Shown piece by piece: positions 1-4,524 of a stretch of 5,081 bases of DNA. The notes under the pieces were generated by a model. It saw only the letters and a list, made by a program, of their open reading frames with translations, ran no database searches and was not told where the DNA came from. Source of the stretch: UMGS1387 sp045539625 (GTDB lineage Bacteria; Bacillota; Clostridia; Oscillospirales; CAG-382); assembly GCA_045539625.1 (NCBI GenBank), contig JAZQFS010000043.1:1-5081 (forward strand). Reading direction: 5' to 3'. How positions within the stretch are numbered: position 1 is the stretch's first letter; each line of letters opens with the position of its first letter. The translations under genes were made by a program, and so were the position numbers.

Positions 1-43
1 TATTTGTTCTTTCTGCTCCTATTGACGTTTTGTATCATTATAT

Positions 44-64
44 GGGCTTGCTTAAAGCTCGCCC
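44..64. repeat. Small nested palindrome
   Basis: The arms are GGGC (44-47) with GCCC (61-64) and, inside them, GCTT (50-53) with AAGC (55-58), all centred on base 54. The two-base internal loop does not pair. No T-run follows on either strand, so it is not a standard terminator. It lies left of two terminator hairpins in a stretch without a convincing gene. It could be the structured 3' end of an upstream transcript, or chance. Confidence 0.3.
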
Positions 65-91
65 GTTTTATTGTAGCTCCGCTCGTTTTTG

Positions 92-117
92 CCCCCGGTA
101 GAACCGGGGGTTTATTT
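92..117 (+). terminator. Rho-independent terminator for a gene left of the window
   Basis: A perfect 8-bp GC-rich stem, CCCCCGGT (92-99) with ACCGGGGG (103-110), has a 3-base loop and is followed by TTTATTT. On the other strand the hairpin is followed by CAAAAACG, not a T-run, so the direction is +. It probably ends a + strand gene lying mostly or wholly outside the window and converging on the flavoprotein operon. Similar short GC-rich hairpins also occur at ends of IS200/IS605-type elements, but no transposase is visible here. Confidence 0.6.
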
Positions 118-134
118 CCACGTCTAAAGACACC

Positions 135-171
135 AAAAAAAGCCGTCCGTACCAAATATGGCACAGACGGC
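135..171 (-). terminator. Rho-independent terminator of the flavoprotein operon
   Basis: Read on the - strand, GCCGTC (171-166) starts a 12-position stem with two mismatches that closes at 153/160 around a 6-base loop. The stem is followed by seven T residues (complement of A135-A141). It begins 9 bases after the TAA stop of the 618-aa oxidoreductase, as expected for the end of that operon. Confidence 0.85.
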
Positions 172-180
172 AAAGGTTTA

Positions 181-2037
181 TTATTCTTTTGAGGTTTCGC
201 ACAGCACAATTTTCTGAAAGTCATAAATTTCCATAAATTCAGGCTCGCCGTACTTTGCGTTTGTGACACGTTTTATAATTGTGTCATTTTCAAAAAGTTT
301 AGTCAGTTTTCCGTTGAGAACAGATATATCAATTCCCGCTTTTCTGTACAGCTTAACAAGTGACATACAGGCGTGAGTGAAAATGTCAAAATACACTTCA
401 TTGTAATAGCCGTTTATGCTTTTTTGACACTTTCCGTATATCGGGTTTTGATACTCCAAATCGTTAAAGACAATTTGTTCAAGAAGGGGAATTTGTTCTC
501 TTGTGCCAAGTCTTCCAAGAAGACAGATTGCAATAGATGTACGAAGCTGGTTTGTCCGCCTGCAATCGGTAAAACGGAAGGCGTCACGGTTTTGCACGAT
601 GTTGCAAAGATAAGGAACACAACGCTCGTCGTCCATAATGCCAAGGGCAATGGCACAATTATATTTTGTAAGCTTTCCGCTTTGCTGAGATACAAGCTTA
701 TCATATACAAGCTCTCTTGTTTTATCTCTGTTGTGCGAAATAAAGCAGGACCATATTGCAACACCGGGAGTTGAGGTTTCAAGCAGGGGCATATTTCTTT
801 TGGCATCGAAGGTGACAGGTTTGTAGGGGAAAGCATGTGAAGAGTTAGGGTGGTCAAAGCCGAAGCTTTCGTTTCTTCCGCTGAAATAACAGCCGAGGTG
901 TTTAACCTTACAGAGATACTCTTCGTAATCAATGTCAAGTATGTCACACTCTTGCTTCACTGCCATAGCCGAGGCAACTCCCGTACATTCTCCCATTCTG
1001 AACATATCCCTGTTCATTCTTACAGCAGACATTGAGTAGCTGTCGGCGCTAAGGCATCTTCCGCATGAAACAATTCCCTTAAGATTTTTTGGCACGATGC
1101 TTCCCATGGGAACGGGGATTGGCTTTGTTACGGTTGACAGGTTGCTTATAACAAACCAGTTCTGAAACAGTTCTTCGTCAAGGGCATAGTCGCGACCGTG
1201 CTTGTCAAGGTCGGAATAGGCATAGAACAGCGCTTTTTGACATTTTTCGTTCATTATAAAGCTTTTGTAGGTCAGCTTTTCTTCACCTTCAAAGGAAAGT
1301 CCCTCACGGATTCCCGTAATAAACGCCTCATTGATAAAGTCGCCCTTTTCTATATATTTTGCACAGATTGCGTGGGCAAGCACGGTTTTTTTTGAACAAT
1401 CAAGCTTGTCGTACTGATTTGTGTATCCGCTGTCGGTGTTAATGCTCTTGTACAGTCCGTCCTTTGTAAAGTACTGAGTTCTTACGGTAAAGGGTACGGT
1501 CTTGCCGTCAATGCTTCTGCCGTAGGATTTGTTCACGGGGCACATTCTGATTATGTGACCGTCGCCTGTGCTGTCCACAATCATTTTTGACTTTATTGAA
1601 ATTGTGCCGCTGTCTGTCAGTACAACAAGCCCCGCGGCTCTGTTGTCTTCAAAATATATGCCGACAGGTGTGTGACGGCAGAGTATTTTAACACCTGCTT
1701 CTGTTAAACGTTTGTACAGTATAACCTGTCTTGTTTCAGGCTGCTGTTCACCTGCAAGAAACACTTTTCTGTCGCATTTTCTGTCGGTGTCGGTATACGA
1801 GCCGCCTGTGTCGCCGTAGTAGTAGGAGCATACATTTCCTCTTACCGATGTTCCGCCGATGCAGGTGGTGCTTTCAAGAAGAATAACATTACAGCCTTCA
1901 CGAGAGGCACTTTCTGCACAGTATACCCCCGAAGAGCCTGCACCTACACACAGAATATCGCAGGAATAGCTGAAATTTACGATTTCCGATACTTGTGAAA
2001 CCTTCTCTTTTCCGTTTTCAAGTGTGTACAGCTTCAT
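181..2037 (-). CDS. FAD-dependent oxidoreductase (FAD_oxidored type) with HEAT-like C-terminus
   Basis: This 618-aa predicted flavoprotein is probably cytoplasmic, since no signal peptide or membrane segment is seen. Residues 26-55 form a Rossmann FAD site with GAGSSG at 32-37 and the ribose-binding Glu at 55. GGTSVRGNV follows at 61-69. DSTGDG at 155-160 matches the DATGDG motif of this family. Residues 321-362 (GRCLSADSYSMSAVR, then GECTGVASAMA) match the second FAD-contacting region usual in PF12831 proteins. Residues about 455-525 contain two helical HEAT-like units (ALGIMDDERCVPYL and LLGRLGTREQIPLL). It is the second gene of an operon: its ATG overlaps the TAA of the upstream flavoprotein gene, and a strong Shine-Dalgarno site fixes the start. 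It has 27 cysteines but no clear Fe-S cluster motif. Family assignment is firm; substrate and electron acceptor are unknown. Confidence 0.9.
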   Translation of the reverse strand: MKLYTLENGKEKVSQVSEIVNFSYSCDILCVGAGSSGVYCAESASREGCNVILLESTTCIGGTSVRGNVCSYYYGDTGGSYTDTDRKCDRKVFLAGEQQPETRQVILYKRLTEAGVKILCRHTPVGIYFEDNRAAGLVVLTDSGTISIKSKMIVDSTGDGHIIRMCPVNKSYGRSIDGKTVPFTVRTQYFTKDGLYKSINTDSGYTNQYDKLDCSKKTVLAHAICAKYIEKGDFINEAFITGIREGLSFEGEEKLTYKSFIMNEKCQKALFYAYSDLDKHGRDYALDEELFQNWFVISNLSTVTKPIPVPMGSIVPKNLKGIVSCGRCLSADSYSMSAVRMNRDMFRMGECTGVASAMAVKQECDILDIDYEEYLCKVKHLGCYFSGRNESFGFDHPNSSHAFPYKPVTFDAKRNMPLLETSTPGVAIWSCFISHNRDKTRELVYDKLVSQQSGKLTKYNCAIALGIMDDERCVPYLCNIVQNRDAFRFTDCRRTNQLRTSIAICLLGRLGTREQIPLLEQIVFNDLEYQNPIYGKCQKSINGYYNEVYFDIFTHACMSLVKLYRKAGIDISVLNGKLTKLFENDTIIKRVTNAKYGEPEFMEIYDFQKIVLCETSKE

Positions 2038-2804
2038 TATCTGTCACCTCCCGCAAAGAAAATTCCTTCCTCAAATGCCTGCAGGGGATTTGAAAAGCTG
2101 TAATCCTTTGGAAAATTATCTGTAGCTTGTGTTTTTTCTGAATATCTGCCGTGGAATACGGGAGCAGTATACAGTATTTTTCCGTCGGTATTTGCTGACA
2201 GCCATAGGTCATTAATAAAGCAAAGCATTTCGTTAACATCTATGATTTTGCGAGCAGGAACGTGCATTGCATACCTGTTTTCGCAGAAAGCAGGGGTAAA
2301 AATGCTGCCGTTAAATACGCTTGACAGCTCTTTTTGTGTTTTTTCGCCGTCTTTTGTCATGTAAATGACGGTTAAGTAGCTTTCACACATGGGAATTTTT
2401 TCTGTAGTATCGTAAACATTTTTTGCGTATAGACTCGACAGACCTTCGTTTGTGTAAACCGTAACCTTGAACAAGTCATCATGCTGTTTTTCTGCTTTTA
2501 CAACTCTGCATTTTAACAGCGTTTGCATCTTTTCACGGGATAAAAATTCGCAGAAAGCACATTCAAGGGCGTTTGTATACATATATCCGTTCTTAATAAT
2601 GTTGTATTTGTCAAAGATTTGTGAAAGTCTTTTTCCTTTCTCGGTAACAGGCGTGTAACTGTCACACAAAAAGCTTGACAGCGGAAGATAAAAGTGGGTG
2701 TCACAGCACTGGTTTTCTTCGCAGATTATACAGTTGCCTCGTGTTAAGGCATATCCCTGCGAAGAGTAACCCGATCCGATTATCAGTGTGTCGTAAATGT
2801 GCAT
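2037..2804 (-). CDS. Compact FAD/NAD(P)-binding oxidoreductase-like protein
   Basis: This 255-aa protein is not assigned to a named family. Its N-terminus (YDTLIIGSGYSSQG, residues 4-17) is a Rossmann dinucleotide fold with GxGxxS in place of GxGxxG, and acidic residues at 29-30 end the second strand. YDTTE at 131-135 lies where related flavoproteins carry a D-A-T-G motif. The C-terminus GIFFAGGDR (247-255) resembles the second FAD motif (AGD) of disulfide-reductase-like flavoproteins, but the protein stops there and lacks the helix that normally follows. It is roughly half the usual length and has 11 cysteines. It is first in the operon, with Shine-Dalgarno GAGGAAAG (2816-2809) four bases before the ATG. 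The one-base overlap with the larger oxidoreductase suggests a shared complex or pathway. Flavin binding is likely; the catalytic role is unknown. Confidence 0.75.
   Translation of the reverse strand: MHIYDTLIIGSGYSSQGYALTRGNCIICEENQCCDTHFYLPLSSFLCDSYTPVTEKGKRLSQIFDKYNIIKNGYMYTNALECAFCEFLSREKMQTLLKCRVVKAEKQHDDLFKVTVYTNEGLSSLYAKNVYDTTEKIPMCESYLTVIYMTKDGEKTQKELSSVFNGSIFTPAFCENRYAMHVPARKIIDVNEMLCFINDLWLSANTDGKILYTAPVFHGRYSEKTQATDNFPKDYSFSNPLQAFEEGIFFAGGDR
2044..2052 (-). promoter_or_regulatory. Strong ribosome binding site inside the preceding gene
   Basis: The - strand reads GGGAGGTGA, 6 bases before the ATG at 2037-2035. It matches eight bases of the anti-Shine-Dalgarno complement and decides the start of the 618-aa protein. 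The same bases encode the terminal Gly-Gly-Asp of the upstream flavoprotein. With the TAATG stop/start overlap, this suggests translational coupling. Confidence 0.85.
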
Positions 2805-2841
2805 AATTCTTTCCTCATATGTAAAAAATAAATATTTTGTA

Positions 2842-2870
2842 TTGACATTATACTTGGAATATTGTTAAAT
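2842..2870 (+). promoter_or_regulatory. Promoter of the AraC-family gene
   Basis: A perfect -35 TTGACA (2842-2847) is followed, after a 17-bp spacer, by TTAAAT (2865-2870), a 4/6 match to TATAAT. Transcription would start near 2877, giving a leader of about 45 nt. Confidence 0.6.
2847..2852 (-). promoter_or_regulatory. Candidate -10 box for the flavoprotein operon
   Basis: The - strand reads exactly TATAAT here, about 43 bases upstream of the ATG at 2804. At 17-bp spacing the -35 position reads AATTAA, which is poor, so the promoter may need an activator. The box shares base 2847 with the -35 hexamer of the opposing AraC-gene promoter. A second ATTATA at 2890-2895 is a possible alternative. 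Confidence 0.4.
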
Positions 2871-2906
2871 TAATTGTACTATTCAAACAATTATATGTAA
2901 AATACA

Positions 2907-2918
2907 AAGAAGGTGATG
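2907..2918 (+). promoter_or_regulatory. Extended ribosome binding site supporting a TTG start
   Basis: AAGAAGGTGATG matches 10 of 12 bases of the ideal AAGGAGGTGATC, just before TTG at 2921. The in-frame codons upstream contain no ATG, and the ATG at 2916 meets a stop at once. TTG is therefore the best start for the AraC-family protein. Confidence 0.75.
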
Positions 2919-2920
2919 AC

Positions 2921-3784
2921 TTGACAATCAATGATATTGCTCCCGTTGCCTATAACTTTAATTACTTTACCTACAGCCCCGAAAAGCAATACCGTGACAT
3001 AGGGCACGAAAAAACGCAGTATACTTACAGGCTGATGTTTTTTTGCCGTGGAAAAACGAATATAAAAATAGCCGACAGAGTTTACGGCTGTGACGGCGGT
3101 GATGTGGTGTTTCTTATTCCGGGAGAAAAGTATACGATTTTGCCAGCTGACTGCGGCTTCAGGGTTGTAACGGTGTTTTTTGACTTTTTTGAGGGTGCAA
3201 GAAAGGAACTTTGCGGAATTGAAAAAATATATTGGCTTTCCGATAAATTCAATAAAGAGCTTTGCTCGGAGATTGTTTCTTTCTCAGACGCCGAGTGTTT
3301 TAATAACAGCGGAGTTTTTAAAGGTGCATACAGCGGTGAAAAAGTTGAAAGGCTTCTCTTGGCTTTGATTGACGGAAAATACAGCGGCTTATTTGCAAAA
3401 TCATGTATTATGTCAGTTTTATGTAACATATTGAATAATAGTGCAGTCGAAAACGGATATGATAAAAATGCTGAAGGAATCATAAACTATATACGTCAAA
3501 ACGTAACATCATCACTTAGTCCCGACACCATTTCGGCAAAATTCGGGTATCACAAAAACTACCTGAATACCATTATCAAAAAGAATTTCGGAATAACTCT
3601 GTCAGACTTAATCAGAAAAGAAAAAATCCATTACGGCAAGATGATGCTGTCAGAGGGTAAAATGAGCTGTTCACAGGTTGCACAAGAGCTTGGATACTAC
3701 GATTTCAGTCATTTTTACAAAGCTTTTAAGGCTGAGACGGGAATATCTCCCAACAGCTTTGTCAAGGCACAGACAGGCATATAA
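2921..3784 (+). CDS. AraC-family transcriptional regulator
   Basis: This 287-aa DNA-binding regulator has the usual AraC/XylS length and layout. Residues about 30-90 form a cupin-like sensor domain (YRLMFFCRGKTNIKIADR, then GGDVVFLIPGEKYTI at 59-73), which in this family binds a small ligand, often a sugar. Residues about 184-283 are the double helix-turn-helix domain: the first HTH is around ISAKFGYHKNYLNTIIKK (204-221), and the second carries the signature VAQELGYYDFSHFYKAFK (253-270) followed by GISPNSF. It starts with TTG behind a strong Shine-Dalgarno site, which may limit its amount. It is divergent from the flavoprotein operon across 116 bp, so it most likely controls that operon and perhaps itself (inference). 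The inducer is unknown. Confidence 0.92.
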   Translation: MTINDIAPVAYNFNYFTYSPEKQYRDIGHEKTQYTYRLMFFCRGKTNIKIADRVYGCDGGDVVFLIPGEKYTILPADCGFRVVTVFFDFFEGARKELCGIEKIYWLSDKFNKELCSEIVSFSDAECFNNSGVFKGAYSGEKVERLLLALIDGKYSGLFAKSCIMSVLCNILNNSAVENGYDKNAEGIINYIRQNVTSSLSPDTISAKFGYHKNYLNTIIKKNFGITLSDLIRKEKIHYGKMMLSEGKMSCSQVAQELGYYDFSHFYKAFKAETGISPNSFVKAQTGI

Positions 3785-3792
3785 TAATTGAA

Positions 3793-3833
3793 GCAGGCGG
3801 GAAGTTCAAACGGCTTCCTGCCTGCATTTATTT
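3793..3833 (+). terminator. Rho-independent terminator of the AraC-family gene
   Basis: A 12-bp stem with one G-T wobble pairs GCAGGCGGGAAG (3793-3804) with CTTCCTGCCTGC (3814-3825) around a 9-base loop, followed by ATTTATTT. It begins 8 bases after the stop codon. The convergent DUF1540 gene ends at 3839 on the other strand. There the hairpin would be followed by TTCAATTATTAT, so it may also work weakly in that direction. Confidence 0.85.
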
Positions 3834-3838
3834 ACAGC

Positions 3839-4159
3839 TTATTCAGGCTTAAATGTTGAACACTCTGTTTCGCCGCAATTGCCGCTGTGACAGGTGCAGA
3901 TTTCAATCTTCTTTGCTTCGCACACGCCGTCGTCGTTGTACTTACAGTGTTCGGCACTGCAGGAAATTTCGGAAATGTCGCAGGCGTCCTTTGAACAGCC
4001 GCAGGCATTGGCGGCACTGTCCTTGCCGGGAGCAAAGCTTTCGCACTTGGTTTCGTCTGTCATTCTTGCTCCGTGTGTGCCCACCTCAATGGCTGAAAGC
4101 TTACAGCCGCCGTCTGTGTTATACATACATTTTTTTACTTCGCAGGAAATTCTTGTCAT
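3839..4159 (-). CDS. Tandem DUF1540 cysteine-rich protein
   Basis: This 106-aa protein has two DUF1540-type modules (PF07561). Cysteines at 6, 11, 19 and 39 and again at 67, 72, 80 and 100 keep identical spacing, a shift of exactly 61 residues. Each module has C-x4-C-x-YN-x4-C, then C-x2-F near its end. The linker adds Cys 53, 55 and 60. The second module has extra Cys 88, 90 and 95 (CTCHSGNC). The pattern suggests metal binding, probably zinc or iron, but the family has no established function. No signal peptide or membrane segment is seen, so it is likely cytoplasmic. The start is supported by AAGGAG (4172-4167), 7 bases before ATG. It is convergent with the AraC gene and divergent from the SLH gene. 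No clear promoter was found; the 15-bp palindrome at 4194-4208 lies in its upstream region. Confidence 0.88.
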   Translation of the reverse strand: MTRISCEVKKCMYNTDGGCKLSAIEVGTHGARMTDETKCESFAPGKDSAANACGCSKDACDISEISCSAEHCKYNDDGVCEAKKIEICTCHSGNCGETECSTFKPE

Positions 4160-4189
4160 AAATATTCTCCTTCCAATTGTCTTTTGTTG

Positions 4190-4250
4190 TGTATAAGCAT
4201 AATGCTTACGAAAATAGTGTGCTCAGCATTTTGATTTGTATACAGCATAA
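4190..4250. repeat. Direct repeat TGTATA(C)AGCATAA upstream of the DUF1540 gene
   Basis: TGTATAAGCATAA (4190-4202) recurs as TGTATACAGCATAA (4237-4250), identical but for one inserted C. A shorter related CAGCATTTT lies between them. The first copy overlaps the 15-bp palindrome. On the - strand both copies contain TATGCT and TATACA, which resemble -10 boxes, but neither has a -35 at a proper distance. Confidence 0.4.
4194..4208. promoter_or_regulatory. 15-bp palindrome, candidate operator of the DUF1540 gene
   Basis: TAAGCAT (4194-4200) and ATGCTTA (4202-4208) form perfect 7-bp arms around one central base. It lies 35-49 bases upstream of the DUF1540 ATG, where promoter or operator sequences are expected. 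No T-run follows and the loop is too small for a hairpin, so protein binding is the more natural reading. The regulator is unknown. Confidence 0.45.
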
Positions 4251-4280
4251 AAAACATTGGCTTATGTTTGATGAGGTACT

Positions 4281-4315
4281 AAAAAACGACTTCAAAAGTA
4301 GAGAAAAAACGACTT
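4281..4315. repeat. 12-bp direct repeat AAAAAACGACTT, period 23 bp
   Basis: Exact copies lie at 4281-4292 and 4304-4315, about 60-90 bp upstream of the SLH-gene -35 box. The arrangement fits a dimeric regulator bound about two helical turns apart. A degenerate match, AAAAAAGCGA, lies at 4381-4390 inside the promoter spacer. The binding protein is unknown. Confidence 0.55.
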
Positions 4316-4321
4316 GCCTGT

Positions 4322-4370
4322 CAAAAATATTGCCATAAAATTGTTCATTGTTACAAAAATATTTCTATAA
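4322..4370. repeat. 17-bp direct repeat, period 32 bp, abutting the SLH promoter
   Basis: CAAAAATATTGCCATAA (4322-4338) and CAAAAATATTTCTATAA (4354-4370) match at 15 of 17 positions and start 32 bp apart, close to three helical turns. The second copy ends two bases before the -35 box. They could be an UP-like AT-rich element contacted by RNA polymerase, or activator sites. Confidence 0.55.
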
Positions 4371-4372
4371 CC

Positions 4373-4401
4373 TTGACATGAAAAAAGCGATGTGGTATAA
4401 T
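4373..4401 (+). promoter_or_regulatory. Consensus promoter of the SLH-protein gene
   Basis: TTGACA (4373-4378), a 17-bp spacer and TATAAT (4396-4401) match the sigma-A consensus at all 12 bases, with an extended -10 TG at 4393-4394. Transcription is expected near 4408. Such a match predicts high, housekeeping-sigma expression, fitting an abundant cell-surface protein. Confidence 0.92.
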
Positions 4402-4407
4402 CAATTA

Positions 4408-4524
4408 TCTTGCTGAGTCAGTATCGTATTTCATAAATATTACATCGATTTGTATATTTAAATTCAAATTTTTTTATGATATTATTTTGATACTCTAAGC
4501 AAAATTTTGAAAAGGAGACGGGTT
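4408..4524 (+). promoter_or_regulatory. Long AT-rich 5' leader of the SLH-protein gene
   Basis: About 117 nt separate the predicted transcription start from the ATG. The leader can form a weak hairpin at 4434-4460 (TAAATA with TATTTA, TACA with TGTA, one bulged T) and a smaller one at 4460-4471. GTATC (4421-4425) can pair with GATAC (4489-4493). No known riboswitch class or terminator was recognised. It ends with AAGGAG (4512-4517), 7 bases before the start. Roles in mRNA stability or translation control are possible. Confidence 0.5.

Larger units (their letters stand above)
2817..2908. repeat. Repeats in the divergent control region (candidate regulator sites)
   Basis: Three exact repeat pairs occur. 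ATATGTAAAA appears at 2817-2826 and 2893-2902 as a direct repeat with starts 76 bp apart. TTTGTATT (2836-2843) and AATACAAA (2901-2908) form an inverted pair flanking the region. TAATTGT (2871-2877) and ACAATTA (2887-2893) form a 7-bp dyad just downstream of the AraC-gene -10 box. AraC-family proteins often bind paired direct repeats between divergent genes, so these are candidate sites, but the region is very AT-rich and some matches may be chance. Confidence 0.4.

Noticed and set aside
22..44. + strand TTGACG followed by TATATG as a promoter
   Set aside because: The spacing is only 11 bp, and no gene follows before the terminator at 92.
4..192. 62-aa + strand reading frame starting with TTG, with a hydrophobic beginning
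   Set aside because: It has no ribosome binding site, runs through two terminator hairpins and into the end of the oxidoreductase gene, and its second half has no protein-like character.
373..947. Reading frames of 133 aa (+) and 177 aa (-) inside the oxidoreductase gene
   Set aside because: Both lie wholly within the well-supported 618-aa flavoprotein in other frames and show no motifs or start signals of their own.
2035..2060. Frameshift splitting one flavoprotein into two genes
   Set aside because: Both proteins have their own N-terminal Rossmann motif, and the second has its own strong ribosome binding site. No reading frame past the first stop resembles the missing tail of a flavoprotein.
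3853..4196. + strand reading frames of about 100 aa opposite the DUF1540 gene
   Set aside because: They are Arg/Cys-rich antisense shadows of the cysteine codons; the - strand frame has the family pattern and a good ribosome binding site.
4295..4324. - strand TTGACA (4324-4319) as promoter of the DUF1540 gene
   Set aside because: At 18-bp spacing the -10 position reads TACTTT, only 3 of 6 matches, and the leader would be over 120 nt; too weak to call.
4281..4370. CRISPR-like array from the repeats above the SLH promoter
   Set aside because: The repeats are short, belong to two unrelated sets with only two copies each, and no cas genes are present.
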